A stretch of 64,000 nt of DNA from Athripsodes cinereus (taxonomy: Eukaryota > Arthropoda > Insecta > Trichoptera > Leptoceridae). The stretch spans positions 25,856,951-25,920,950 of the forward strand of contig OX388311.1 in the NCBI GenBank assembly GCA_947579605.1. Direction: 5' to 3'. Under the pieces are notes generated by a model that did not search any database, had not been told where the DNA came from, and was given only the letters and a program-made list of their open reading frames with translations. Positions 1 to 11,979 of the stretch are shown here, piece after piece. Within the stretch, counting starts at the first letter, position 1; the number at the start of each line of letters is the position of its first letter. The position numbers and the translations under genes are program-made.

Positions 1-469
1 TGAACAAAGTTTTCCTTTATCAAATAAAATCGTAGGTAATTTATTGTTTAACTTTATTTTATGTAATAGGCACTTAAATTAATATATGGACAAATACGTA
101 CTTTGAATAATATCTCTATTTCTCCCTTGAGAAATATGTAAACGTGACAAACACGTAAAACTGTGTATTATTATCATAGTTCACGATCATTTTGTGTAGT
201 TTGAACAAGTCTTCTGTTGCAGGATGAATTTAATCATATCAATACCATTGGTAACAAACTAACAACAGTTTGGAACAACTGATTTGTTATAAACACGTCT
301 CTTTACAAAGGAACACAATTTTGATTCATATAATATCGGATTAAATATTGCTTTTGAATGTGTTTTGAGATAAGTATTTGAATTTCAGATCTCGTATTTA
401 CAGACAAAATAGTAATATAATACAAATATAGCGTCTGCTACTAAATTCAAAGTTCTAAATATGAGTCAG

Positions 470-545
470 TTAGTCGGTAGCTTCGTGGCAGTCTTGAACA
501 TGCAATTAAATAATCCCGGGTTTGATTCTGCAAACCCAGATAAGT
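470..545 (+). repeat. tRNA-derived SINE head (candidate)
   Basis: The segment has a tRNA-like layout: a box-A-like stretch (gtcggtagcttcgtggc) followed about 35 nt later by a box-B-like gggtttgattctg. There is no cloverleaf of a functional tRNA. A similar head occurs at 13027-13105, so a SINE promoter is more likely than a tRNA gene. Confidence 0.4.
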
Positions 546-639
546 TTTTTTATAAGTATGTTTATTTTTTTATCAATTACCAGTGAATTTGATTAAACTA
601 TAAGTAAGTTTAGATATGCATTATTGTAGTACCTAAAGC

Positions 640-830
640 ATGGACTTTTCTCAAATATCGTGTAGCATGCTTTCACGGCCGGCATTATATAAACTTACTT
701 GTTCCCTGCTGTATGGTTGTAGTCTGATGGGCAGAAATTCTCGCGACGTTTCGTCAAAAGCTGTGATAGGCACCTTCAGCACTAATTGTTGTATGACTCA
801 TTTTTTTCATTACTGTCCCCAGTTCTAGTT
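640..830. repeat. Unclassified transposon-like segment with a cgcgacgtttcgtc word
   Basis: This patch is GC-richer than its flanks. It contains a word (cgcgacgtttcgtc) and the flanking phrase gcaccttcagc that I recall as recurrent in insect repeats. No coding similarity was seen; the short open frame at 640-828 is not protein-like. Confidence 0.3.
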
Positions 831-949
831 TTATTCACAGAGCACACGTAGTCATTCCAATTTGGGTAACCGTGGACGAACGGGATGGAAAATATGAGTC
901 ATACGACAATAAGTGGTTCAAGTTTCTTTAGTCTAATTGTTTTGTGTCT

Positions 950-1056
950 TTTTTGTAACAGATCTTTCCTTTGTTTACATATTTTGTATGTATACAGAGG
1001 TTTAACATGTTAAAGGCTTTGGCCGTAAATATTTGTAAATAAATAAATAAATATTA
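950..1056 (+). mobile_element. LINE 3' untranslated end with (AAAT)n tail
   Basis: The stretch runs through gtttaacatgttaaaggc and ttggccgtaaatatttgt into an aaataaataaata tail. This is the style of an insect non-LTR 3' end. No coding part is recognisable upstream. Confidence 0.5.
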
Positions 1057-2097
1057 GTGTCAATTCAGATTCTTGAGAGACAAGTAACGAAGAAGAGGAC
1101 TGCGCTCTTCACCTCATCGTTTTACCTCCAGTTACGGTGCAGGTTAATTAGACAAACACCCCATCCCTGAAGATTAACGAAACGTTGGGAGACTTTCCGT
1201 CCACCAGATCACGACTATACAGCTTGTAACAAGTTGGTTCATATAATAGGGAGCCGTAGTTACGAGTACAGGTCGACGACACCGTTCGGCTTAAAGCAGT
1301 GCATTAAGTTTTTGATCACCTACTGTGAGAGGAATATTTGATATCTGTAAACCCAAACAAATCAAACCCAGACTATTTGGTAAAACTTAAGTCTAAACAT
1401 CCTCCTTATAGGGACAACTCTCGTGTAAAGGAGGGTTTATCATGTTTAAAAAATAAATAACACCATAGAACAGGGGACAAGCGAGACAATTACTAGAAAA
1501 TGTGAGAAGATTTCCTCGGAATTGATCAAACCATCGCCAGTGTACTGCGGTAAGTAATCAGATTTAACCTCAATCAATAGAAGGAAAATTGCGGACAGTG
1601 TTTGTATGTAGTTACACAGTAGCGCCTGTTGTAGTAATAAAGTAGACGAGATTACATCGCAGGGGAAATTTAATTTAATTACAATTAATAATTCCGTGAA
1701 ACAGTCTAAGCTACAAGAGACATTTTATCCTTTAGTGTGTCTCTGAAATAAACTGAGATAGTACTCTCAACGTATATTCTTCTTCTAATACGTCTTAGTA
1801 ATAATTACCTACGTGAAATTAGTTTCGTAAAAAATATTAAAACACATAATAAACATTTAAAGCCTTAAAATGAAGTCTATTACTGTTATTAATAGAAGAT
1901 TAAATCTATGCTTAATTGAGGTTTTAAGTTTTTTTCCAAGTAATATATAAAAGGCGTTTTAAATAAAATCTGCTTATACTTTAATGTTTATTATAAATTG
2001 TCTCCTTATTTTTGGGGTAGCTAACACTTAATGCCTAATTATTAAATTCCTTCCCACGATTTTCAGTTCTATCGAACTAACAAAGTTTCGTGTAGCA
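1057..2097. other. No recognisable feature
   Basis: The first 350 bases are less AT-rich and may be old repeat DNA, but no reading frame or motif could be assigned. The remainder is plain AT-rich intronic sequence. Confidence 0.4.
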
Positions 2098-2325
2098 ACT
2101 TGCAAAGAGTTGGTCTTTTACTCATTTTCGTAAGTTTTCATGTATCCTGTAAAAGGTAAGTATTTGAAAAAATAAAGTTATTTTAAAACTGAAATTTAGC
2201 GATAAGGTTTACTATCCATCCTACTTTTTTTGTGAGAACGTAGAGGAGAGCTTTCACGTTTGTTACGTGCATCTGGTCTACTGGTTACTCCACTTGTGGG
2301 GTATACTGTGATGGTATAGTTGTTG
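2098..2325 (+). repeat. Unclassified ~250-bp interspersed repeat, copy 1
   Basis: This is one copy of a family that recurs about ten times in the window. Conserved blocks in order are: ttggtctcccactcttttc, cgtaagttttcgagtgtcct, ccacccatcctgaatgtc, ggagaggacaacttgcatg, and tggttactccacttgtgg followed by gtgatggtatag. This copy has all blocks, diverged. It has no open frame and no clear terminal repeats. Confidence 0.6.
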
Positions 2326-3050
2326 TTGTAAGAATAGTAGTTGTCTAATTATTAAAATAGTTAGTTATTTACAGTTTATTTGTTCAAAAAGTATGAATAA
2401 TTAAAAAAAAAAAATTTAGACTAAGTGTTATTTTTGAAAATGTTTGTAGCATGAAACAATGCTAATCTTATCTCTAATCATAGAAAAAATAGAAATTGCA
2501 GTATACACTGGCAGAAAAAACATTAAAAATAAAAAATAAATTTCTAGGCAGTTTGATATAAGTCCAGTGCTCATCAACTTATATCAAAAAGACTATACTA
2601 ATAATTATTTTAAAACTGCCCAGGCATCTAACGAGAAACTGGCTATTAATAAAATGGGTTTCATCATAAAAAATGTGACCTTCTTCACTAGACATCAAAA
2701 GAAGAGGTAATTTAAAATATTGAACTGAAAAAATGGTGAAACGTTTTTATAATGGCTTAAATCTGTTACAAAATGGGAGCCTAAAGGTTACTTTTAATTT
2801 GAATTTCAAATTTGAGCAATTGTTTTACGTTCAGTAGGTACCTATTAGGTAGAAATATTTGAATTATACAGGAATTTTCAATTCAAAAATGATATTATAA
2901 TAATTTGATAACATTACTTTGTACCACTTAGAAAGGACATCGAAAGATCTCTTTTCATACACGGTTTGTAGGTATATAGTTCCGATATATGTTAAGACAA
3001 TATATTTTTTTAATGTAATCATTAAGTCACATTGTAATAAAAGAGAGTAT
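2326..3050. other. AT-rich, small hairpin only
   Basis: The only structure seen is a 12-bp inverted repeat, tttgatataagt at 2552-2563 and acttatatcaaa at 2577-2588. No gene is recognised. Confidence 0.4.
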
Positions 3051-3059
3051 TGAAGAGAG

Positions 3060-3235
3060 ACCCACCTCATACCCGGATATTTCAGAAGACTCCTATATGT
3101 ATATGCACACTTTCATACCAAAATTCACTCCCGATCATTCGGGTTGGTTCAGCCGGCCCAAACCGCCAGTCGCGAGAATCTTTTGTACTACACTCTCTCT
3201 CTTCAATGTCCCTTTTGGAAGTTAATAGTGTTTTT
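3060..3235. repeat. Repeat segment, possible retroelement flank
   Basis: This GC-richer patch contains ggttcagccggcccaaaccg and cgccagtcgcgagaatc. It is of the kind seen beside insect LINE pieces and immediately precedes the LINE fragment at 3295. Orientation and class are uncertain. Confidence 0.3.
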
Positions 3236-3294
3236 GAATAAAAAAACAATAATATTAAAATTAGAAAGTGCAATACACAAAAGTACAATAAAAA

Positions 3295-3620
3295 AAGTTT
3301 TGCAATGCTCAGTCTACACGTGGTCAGTATTGTTGTACGGGTTTTAAACGTCGACCCTCAGAATAAGTATTACAAACCGGCTGGAGATATTAGAAATGTG
3401 GAAGCATTGTAGAATGCTCCGGATATCCTGGATGGATATGGTCAGCCATACAAGAGTCTTCCAAGGAGCCAGAACGAATGGGAACTTATATCAAATACTA
3501 AGAAATAATATCAAATAAAACCCGGAATGTGTCGTACTTAGGTCGTAATGCTCAAAGGAAAAAAGCAGGTACTCTTTGCTGCAACTGATCAACAAGAACG
3601 AAATTGACTGACTGACTCCA
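3295..3620 (+). pseudogene. LINE reverse transcriptase C-terminal fragment (decayed)
   Basis: Plus-strand translation gives VYTWSVLLYGF, then RLEILEMWKHCRMLRISWMD and, beyond, CVVLRS. This follows the order C/VxxxSVLLYG...E.WTL...LE.WCxRRMLKIxW of the region just after the palm domain of non-LTR reverse transcriptases. Stops and frameshifts break it. It is probably the same group as the 3' end at 25002-25240. It is dead and 5'-truncated. Confidence 0.6.
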
Positions 3621-3699
3621 CAATATACCTACACGAGGGAATAGACACATTCTTGCAAGTGATGGGAGACCCGACACGACACAAGAAAAAGACGTAGAA

Positions 3700-6600
3700 T
3701 GATACTGAATCATGCCGATATTTGCTATTTATATTGCCGACGTGCCGATTATAGCAAAATAACAAAAATCAGACTTGTTCCTTTACGCTTACTAAAAAAA
3801 CGTTGTTTGTTTAATTGCTTTTTTAAAAAATAGAAACCACAATGAATGGGTGGGAATACTTTAAAAAAGTAAATAAGACAGAAAAAGTTTGTAGAACTTT
3901 ATTATTGGTAATATTCTGTTTGAAAAGTTGATGTTGTGTGCTTTGTTACAATTGTCAGTTATAAATAGCCAACGTACCACTGTTGTAACGTCAGAGTTAG
4001 AGTGTACTTATTAATACTCGAACTGGAAATCGCAATAACAGTCGAGGTAATGGAAACTTTTTGCCAATCAAGTCCTTGAAACCTCTCTCTCCTCGTTTCA
4101 GAATGGGAGAATAAACTAAGCTGGAAATTCATAGCTTTCAAACTCAGATAGCGATTAGCACTGCTGGAATTCATCAATAAATTTTCATTTCTTTAATATC
4201 GTCTAAATGAAAATATTGCCGGTCCGATGGAAAATATCACGGAAATATTATTTTTAATCTTAAGTTTTTAATATAAGTACTTCGTTCAAACAAAAAACTT
4301 GTGAATATTCAATTTGAAATGTTCAGTTTTAGTAAAATTATTTGAATATTTTTATGAATATCCATCAATTGGAAAAAGATTATTTAAAAACATTTGATTG
4401 AGAGATTACAAAATATTCGTTTTGTTAATAATCACTGACCAACATCAAAATAAATCGAAACGAATTTCTGTGTTTTATGTACCTACCTATAATTAATCAA
4501 AAAGAAATATTATTCTTTAGCACTTCTATGAAATTCAAATCAAACACTTTCTATTTAGAAAGGAAAAAATGAATATTTTTTTTACTGAGTCTTCGATTTA
4601 AAAACACGTTTAACAGTAATATAAAATACCAATACCTAGAGGAAGTAATATTTTATTTTCACATACAAACAATATATGTTGGTGTAATAATGTATATTTC
4701 ATTATTAATTCAAAGTGCATAAATTCTATTTTTTTATGTTAGCGAAGACAATAATAACACGAAATCACGAAGAAAAAAGAAGAAGAACATACGAAGGAAA
4801 AAATAACCATATAGGGATGATAAATATCTTATATTTCTCGCACAGTGTAAGAGCAAAAATAGGTCAACACAAGAATAAACTACCTTCCTTACCTGTCAAA
4901 ACAATGGTAGAAGGGTGAGTGAAAGGGTAAAAAATAATAAAATAAACTAGATATACAAACACCCCCCCTTACGATGAATCTCGTGGCAGACAGAATGATG
5001 CACACCTGCACATTTCTTATTTATTATTTAGTATTGTAAATCTTCTCTTTTTCTTGAAATCTACTTAAGGCATAAATATTTGAATTACTTCAAAGCTAAC
5101 AAAAATCCCATCTTACTTGTATATTATCAAGAAATAGCATTTTTTCGAATGTAGGACAATGTGGTTGTATTATTTAGTTTCACTATATAAGATAATATAA
5201 TCATATTATATTACTATTTTCCTCAGAAAGTAACATGAATAAGTAATAATATAGTGTATCGAAGAGAGTTGTCTCGTTGGTTCGGAAGTTGAAATTGAAT
5301 GTTTTATTATTTGTTTTTATTCACTTTTTGTCGTTTTCACTCTACGGTGAAGAATTTCATTGATACATTGTTCTAAATAATTTAGTTTTACCTAAAGCAT
5401 AAAATAAGGCGAATATATTTATCTGAGAAAAATCATAAAATGTCTCGCTTCTGTGTGAAGAGAATATACTTACATAATATAGATACGCTTACTAGAGAAC
5501 TATTTTTCTCCCACGCAAAAGGTCAATACCTGTCACCTCTGTTGAGCAAATAGTCACAAGGGTAGTGGATTATACGAAGGTAAAAATTGTAGGTACCTAC
5601 GTTTCTTCTGAATACTTCGATACTCATATATTATTTATGAACCTATAAAACGAGAGCTCTTTCGAACACATCGAAAACCTACGTATGAAAAAATGATCAA
5701 AACCCCACTTGAAGCATTGCCGAAAATTACCCATCAACATGTGTTTCTTGATATCGGTGTACTTTTATGTCTTTCTTTCGAACATCTTCCTTTAAAAAAT
5801 GGTAAGTATTTTTATCGTATTTTTTCGCACTATTTCCGATACAAAGTTTTATACTACACCTAACTCAGTTTCATAATATTATATTATTTCACAAAGGTAA
5901 TCTAAACTATCTAAGTAACATGATATCAAACATGATCAAAATAATAAATTGGTAGTTTTTATTTTTCATAATTTTATTTCTTCAATGGAATGATATTTTT
6001 CATTTCTATTTTCAATCAGTCGAATTTTATTCGTAACAAGCGACTGTTGGATTCTCTCTTTTTTGTCGTGAAAACAAATTGAAACAAACAAGTTTAAATT
6101 AATTGAATCAATAAGTTTAGGGAAAACAATAATAATAACGAAAAACACGGCAGTGAAATAAAAAAATAATTTTCAAGATGAAATTCATTTTTACTTTTGA
6201 CAATGAAAAATAATTTAATTTAAATAAACACGTATTTGAGATCATGTCCTGTATAAATAGATTAAGCTGTCACATTTTATAAAAATGGCGAAAATAAAAA
6301 CGAGAAAATGAATAAAGATCGTTTCCTATATTGTAGTCTACGAAATTAGTTCAGTGTCATAAAATTCTAGACATTTGTGTTGAGTGTATCATGTCAAACG
6401 ATGATGTCATTAATAGTGTTAGTAGTAAATTGGTTGGGGACTTTGTTTGCTTATCCACTTTTCATGGATTAAGTTGTGATTATGTATACGTAGTTACTGT
6501 ACATAATATTATAGTGTGCGTTTCTCCTTTACTTATACAAGGAATCCTCATACAATAACAGTAAGTATGTACAGAATAGGTACCTATCCAACTTTAAGTG

Positions 6601-6780
6601 CTTAGTTTATGGGAGAGTTATTGAAGCAAATGAAGCACTTTTAGTGAGAGTCTTCTGGACATTAAAGTTAGAAGATTCCTTGAATGAGATTTTATCAATG
6701 ACTTCAGCTATATCTTCTAAACAATATATTTTTAGGAAATGATCTAGAGTTTGTGTGTTCACATTGTGAAAAGACATTTT
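3700..6780. other. AT-rich intronic DNA, nothing recognised
   Basis: Only short chance open frames and A/T runs are visible. A minus-strand frame at 6607-6798 stops beside the inverted repeat at 6788 but resembles no family I know. Confidence 0.4.
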
Positions 6781-6787
6781 AAACATA

Positions 6788-7082
6788 TTTGATATCAATA
6801 AAACACTGTTTTACTTTTCACTATTGATTTATTAATACTCAAGCGCTTTCGTCAAGTTAGCTTGACATTTTCAAGAGAACTAATTACAAGAAAAATTTTT
6901 CTTAAAGTCACATGCAACAACAATATTTTTTATATGTAGGTACCGGTATAGAAAATTAATTGCTTTGGAAACATTGGAAATACATAAATACACTCTTGAA
7001 AATGTCAAGCTAACTTGACGAAAGCGCTTGAGTATTAATAAATCAATAGTGAAAAGTAAAACAGTGTTTTCTTGATATCAAA
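6788..7082. mobile_element. Inverted pair of Penelope-like element ends, arms 90 bp, with degenerate hammerhead
   Basis: Arms 6788-6877 and 6993-7082 are inverted copies with one mismatch seen (6799/7071), separated by 115 bp. The outer ends read aaaacactgtttta on the left and its complement on the right, as in the Penelope-like inverted pair at 60932-61679. In each arm the order is a stem I remnant, a core-like TTGAAAA, a 6-bp stem II (gtcaag/cttgac), GAAA, and palindromic stem III (agcgct). This is the layout of hammerhead ribozymes of Penelope-like ends, but with essential core bases changed. Confidence 0.6.
6992..7033 (+). ncRNA. Degenerate hammerhead-ribozyme-like fold
   Basis: The order is stem I actc/gagt (6992-6995 with 7030-7033), TTGAAAA in place of CUGAUGA (6996-7002), a bulged T, stem II gtcaag-ctaa-ctt-gac (7004-7019), GAAA (7020-7023) and stem III agcgct. 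The C3 and G8 equivalents are altered, so self-cleavage is unlikely. The mirror copy lies in the left arm. Confidence 0.45.
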
Positions 7083-7214
7083 GATTTTTAGTAACATAAT
7101 ATAGAAAGTCAAGATATTACCTATTATTGCCTTTCATTATTAAATATAGCAATTATTACAAGATACATACATTCCTTAGCCAGGATTATTTTCTTATATT
7201 GAAAAATTCCTCTT

Positions 7215-7415
7215 GTGGATATTCCGTGGAGTCCCCGGTGAGAAATAGGTCTCCCACTCTTTTCAGCAAATATTCAAATGTCAGGCAGGATTCGCAAAAC
7301 ATCACGTTTGAAGACATTCAACATTTTTGTTGAGCGATGAGGCATATTATCACTCATCCTGAATAATTTTATTTTCGTTGGCACGGAGAGGACGACTTGT
7401 ACGTTTATGAGATTT
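7215..7415 (+). repeat. Unclassified ~250-bp interspersed repeat, copy 2
   Basis: This copy contains aggtctcccactcttttcag, a diverged central block, gatgaggcatattatcac, catcctgaat and ggcacggagaggacgacttg. The last block (ctccacttgtgg) is missing here. A possible short relic, gctggctaccccacttatag, occurs at about 7810. Confidence 0.6.
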
Positions 7416-7419
7416 ATTT

Positions 7420-7700
7420 ATTTATTTAGGTATTTATTCATCACAAACGGCACATTAGCCATTGACAATAAAGGTTTACAAATTAATATCGTTCACATAA
7501 TAATATAACCAAGTATACATATAAAACCAAAATATAAAAACATTAACACAGTGGAAGTAAACAAAATCAAAACATATCAAAAATCCATTAGTTGATTACA
7601 AAGATGATGTACGAGTACCTACGCAAATATTAAAAAAATATAAACTGTTACAAGTATAGGTAAATAAAACCAATACATACACATCATTCTATTTGCTTTA
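7420..7700 (-). mobile_element. Possible LINE 3' tail, minus strand
   Basis: A tttatttatttaggtattta tail at the left side leads into low-complexity sequence (acaaacggcacattagccat). This is the mirror image of plus-strand aaataaataaata LINE tails. No coding part is seen. Confidence 0.35.
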
Positions 7701-7849
7701 CAATCATTGCTGTATTTACAACAATAATCTCAGTACATCGTTTAATAAATAGCACGCATACAATCATGCACTGCAGTGGATTCCGCTAATGCGGAGATGC
7801 AGTTGATCCGCTGGCTACCCCACTTATAGAAGATGTAGTGAAAAGATGG

Positions 7850-8875
7850 ATAGATAATTCTTATAATTGTCCACATAGATTGGCGATATAAAAGGTTTCA
7901 TTTTGTACAGCAATATGCTCTTTAGTTTGGAATATAAAGAGGTCACTTATTTAACTCTACTTTAGATACAAATACTAGATATTATTATTATTATACTGTT
8001 GTTGACAATATAAATTTATTTGAGATCATAATCCAATATACGCCAAAAATAATAATTTTACACGTCAAATTTGTTGGACAATTTATTAAGTGATTAAGTT
8101 ATTAAGTACCTAGGTAATTGTTATATGATTTAATATAAACCAGAACCATTTTAATTTATTTCATAAAGTAAACCTACCATAGTTTGAAACTGCGTTTATG
8201 TGAAATATGTAAAAATATATTTTTTAATATTCCTAACAATATTTACAAACTAGAAATGTTTATTTCATCCCAGTATTCTCGAAGGAACCGAATGGACAAA
8301 TAATGTGCAATGTGCATAACAAAATTATTAGAACCGTGTGAAAAGAGGCATATTTTATATACAATAATAATACATTTTTTCTTTAATTAATTATTTTTGC
8401 GCAAATGCTTCTGTGACAAATTTACTATCATGCGCTGATAAAAAAATGTGTAATAAAAGTTTACTTTGTAAAATAAAATAAAAAATGGAATTGCCAAATG
8501 AAAAGTTTGACCTAGTTTAAAGGAAGTTGTTTGTTCTGTTAAAAGAAAAAAAAAAATCTACAAGTTGAAAGGATATTAAATAGTACTTTTCCGGAAAAAA
8601 AACTTCTTGATTTTATGAACTGTATGGGTACTTTACGGATGTCAATATAAGATATCTTTCGCTTACCAGAATACACTGCAAATATGTATGATAATATAAT
8701 TATTTTCTCATTTTTTATAAAAAAATATATCCTGAAGAATAAAAATACTCATTCCATACCTAAAAAATAGCCTGCATATGTTTGGCTACGTGGAGCAAAT
8801 GAATGAACCTGAGAGGGGATAGAAAAAATTGATTGGTTTGAAAGAATGGGTGTAAGAAAACGAGTGCGTCCGAGA
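7850..8875. other. AT-rich, nothing recognised
   Basis: There are no reading frames or repeats that could be assigned to a family. Confidence 0.4.
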
Positions 8876-8882
8876 ATCACAT

Positions 8883-8985
8883 AGCTGAATAATAAATAAT
8901 AATAAAAATTTATTGTCACAAAAGATTTGTACAAAAGGCGTACATATTGACTTGAAGCAATGTCTTCCAGTGAACCTAATACGTT
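8883..8985 (-). mobile_element. LINE 3' UTR end with (TAA)n tail
   Basis: On the minus strand the order is actggaagacattgcttcaa, ccttttgtacaaatctttt, then gacaataaatttttattatt. This is the same arrangement as the 3' ends at 28497 and 30812 (ttggaagatattgcgcttca ... gtgcaataaagattatta), so the three belong to one LINE group. Confidence 0.55.
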
Positions 8986-9009
8986 GTTTGATAAGCATGT
9001 TTTATCATA

Positions 9010-10130
9010 AGGTCAGATTAGATCAATTTAAATGCATAGGGCATATCAAATAGACAAAAAAGAATATAATACAAAGCAAGAATACCTATATAAATATATA
9101 AAAACATGTCAGCATTCACAACCATAACCTACATATACCTATATACATGTACTACTATACTATCTACTATTTAATGAGATGGTGGGTTGTTTATGAAGGA
9201 TTTTACTTTATATTTGAATGAACCTATAGTTGAAGAGGACCGAGTATCATTGGGAAGTTGTTCCAGATTCTAGTAGCATGTACTTTAACTTAACTAAATA
9301 TATGAAATTACGCAGGTATTTGTCATATTTTTATGTGATTTACCTACTGATTTGCGTGTCCGTTATTACCAAAAAACTTGCGTTTTATTTCATCATGCGT
9401 CTATATTTTAAACTTTGTATTTATAATTTGCCAATTTATTTTTTCAGAATAAATTCAGAATTGCAAAATACTTCTAGATTATCCAACGTTTTTTTTTAAA
9501 AGACATTACATTGTCCTTAAAGAGTTTTCCAACTTACTATTGGTACAATTGATTTATATGTAGAAACAAAAACAACACTTCCTTTATCTGCTATAAGATA
9601 ACAATATGTAAGTATAAATTTAATAAGGTTAAATTATATAAAAACTCTTGACATTTCGTCAAGATAGTAAGCTCTCGGCACGTGATACTACATTACATAA
9701 TACGGCTATGTTCAAGTTACAATAGAAAGACAATGGAATCTTTATATTATTACATTCTATTATACACATTTATAGTGCCTACATAATATAAGGTGATGAC
9801 ATATTAAGAATGGGAAAGATAAATCTTCATTTGAGAATTGGAGTAGGTATAGTGCGACCACTCCACTCAATGATGTCGTCGTTTGATATTCACAAAACGT
9901 TCGAATTACTTCTCTTTAATGAAAACCCAAATTATTCTCACTTTCTCACCTCCACGGCGTGCCGTAGTGTCATTAGAAAAGCCCAAAACCTTACTTTGTA
10001 GGTACTAGTACTCGTATATATTACAATATGAAACTTCTATCCCATGTAACTAATACTTACTATTCATCAGTGACGTCACGTGCGTACGTACGTATTATAT
10101 AAACGCACATACAAAGTTTTACCTAAAGGG
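9010..10130. other. AT-rich, nothing recognised
   Basis: The 89-codon open frame at 9230-9499 has no family resemblance, no splice context and AT-driven composition. It is treated as chance. Confidence 0.4.
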
Positions 10131-10133
10131 GCG

Positions 10134-10588
10134 TTCACATTTGTTCACTTTCAGTGATCACTCCGGATGATCCTCCAAGATGAACAGGCGTTTCATCGCT
10201 AGTGATCACTAGCAATGACGGAGGATAGAGATTACCACTCTTCATAATTTTGATGAAAGGTCCTTTCACTAAACGACCATAAACAAGTTTTATCTTATTA
10301 TTTGTTTAATTCTCTATGAATTTGTATTGAATGTCAGAATCATACAAAATTATTATGCAGTCGAGAGCTATATGAATTTATTTTAAGTGTTATTTTTCAT
10401 TTTTGAATTTGTTTAATTATTTTTATACGAAAATACGTCAAATTACATACAACATGAGTGAGAGTGTTGACATGGCAGTGAAAGCATAGGATGAACAAAT
10501 GTGAACAGACGTGTTCACTTTCGATGAACAGGTTTGACCCTGACACTCTGGATGATCATCCAAAGTGAAGCAATGTGAATGCTACTTA
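10134..10588. mobile_element. Foldback MITE, ~450 bp
   Basis: The left end has gcgttcacatttgttcactt and ccggatgatcctcc. The right end, read on the minus strand, has gcattcacattgcttcactt and ggatgatcatccagagtg. Inner copies of the gttcactttc word also recur. Terminal inverted repeats are imperfect, and I could not fix a target-site duplication. It has no coding capacity, so it is a non-autonomous DNA element. Confidence 0.55.
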
Positions 10589-10924
10589 AAGAAAACACTA
10601 TAATCTATCAGCAATAAATATATAGTGTTGCAAAGGTGAATTTGTTTTATAAACTGTTAAGTAACCTATCTGATTACTCGTAAACGAGTGGATGGCCTTT
10701 GAAAATAGAATACAATAATTAGTATGTAACCCAATGGGATGAGAAAACCAAATATCACAATTAAAAAAAATCTGATGCGCCATTAATTATAAAATGTTGC
10801 ACTTCTATCGGAAAAAATAAGTTCGATTTACGGTACAATCGTACGTAAGACAATTACAACGTTTTAGGTTTCTCAAGTTAATTAATACTTTTACAAAATT
10901 AATCAATAAAAAAATCGCTACTCA

Positions 10925-11170
10925 ACAACGATCATCCCGGGAGCATCGAGCTAAAATCAACCTCATGCATTCCAGAAAATTCACTACGCTCTGATGCCGT
11001 CGTCACAGGTACTTTGTATTGTGAAAGTAGGACGTTTAGGACGTCGGAAACCTTATGGACAAAATACACTATTTGTTTCGTCCGACTATCAATGAAAATT
11101 CTTAATAAAATATGAATTAACCGGGGCCATCGTCTCTTCTGTATTATAGAGAATACAAATAATATAACAG
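10925..11170 (-). pseudogene. Decayed LINE 3' end (HRSYDND group)
   Basis: Aligns along its length with the better-kept copy at 26820-27080: gctctgatgccgtcgtcaca, ttgtattgtgaaagtaggac, actatcaatgaaaattc and ggccatcgtctcttctgtat all have counterparts in the same order. Frameshifts and a small insertion are present. Confidence 0.6.
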
Positions 11171-11213
11171 TATCTTACAATAATTGTCTGAAAACAATAC
11201 CTAGAACAACGTT

Positions 11214-11450
11214 CATTTACATTTCCAAACATTTCGCACAAGTGGAGTAGCCAGCGGAATAATTGCATGTAATAAACATGCAAATTGTCCTCTTTGTGGC
11301 AATAAAAGTAAGGTGATTCAGGGTGGGTGGCATACTTCATCGCTGATTCATCTTCATCTTTAGATGTTAAATTTAGTTTTCAGGATGTTTTACGAATACC
11401 TGTATTTTACAGAATACTCAAATAATTACAAAAAGTAGTGGGAAATCTAA
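11214..11450 (-). repeat. Unclassified ~250-bp interspersed repeat, copy 3
   Basis: Reverse orientation. Blocks seen are cacaagtggagtagccagcg, catgcaaattgtcctctttg, ttcagggtgggtggcatact and agtagtgggaaatctaa. It lies directly beside the decayed LINE end at 10925-11170. Confidence 0.6.
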
Positions 11451-11574
11451 ATAGAAAATAATACCAATATGAAAAATGTAATTCCACCACTGCTACTATG
11501 TAAGTATTAAAAGCGGCGGCAGTGTAATTAATGAATATGAACATCGCGAAAGTTGTGCTGGGGTCGTTAGTGGG

Positions 11575-11690
11575 GTAAAGAGGACACTTGAAGGATGGAA
11601 GGGGGAGGAGGAGAATAATAATAATAATATAAGGGTGTTAATAATAAAGTGTGGGAGGACTGATAATATAAAGAAAATGACAATATTAGG
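11575..11690. repeat. Purine-rich low-complexity tract
   Basis: A G/A-skewed stretch (gaaggatggaagggggagga followed by ataataataataatata). No gene. Confidence 0.45.
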
Positions 11691-11721
11691 TATACGAGTA
11701 AATATATACATTTAAGATACA

Positions 11722-11975
11722 ATTTCGTGGAGACCCAGTCAAAGAATATTATGCAGATTTCCTACTCTTTCTGTAAGTGCTCAATTAACACAATACTTTA
11801 AAAGCTCACTTGCAGTTAGTCTGCTCACTTTCCAACTTATGGAGAAACTGTGATGGTAAAGATAAAAAGAAAAGCCTAAAGAGTAAAAAAAAACTAATTA
11901 ATCGATGAGTTTTGCCACCCATCCTGAATGTCTTTTTTAGTACGATTAGAGATTTTACATGCGGATGGTCTATTG
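11722..11975 (+). repeat. Unclassified ~250-bp interspersed repeat, copy 4
   Basis: Starts tcgtggagacccagtcaaag, then cctactctttctgtaagtgc, and has gatgagttttgccacccatc plus ctgaatgtcttttttag. The 3' half is diverged. The central part differs in length from other copies. Confidence 0.5.
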
Positions 11976-11979
11976 AAAA

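Noticed and set aside
640..830. Hammerhead ribozyme on the minus strand around gacgaaacgtcgcg
   Set aside because: ctgaagg plus GAAACGTC is suggestive, but stem II and stem I do not pair in this copy.
6607..6798. 63-codon minus-strand frame ending at the inverted repeat, considered as element-encoded
   Set aside because: No similarity to GIY-YIG, reverse transcriptase or any gag-like protein that I can name.
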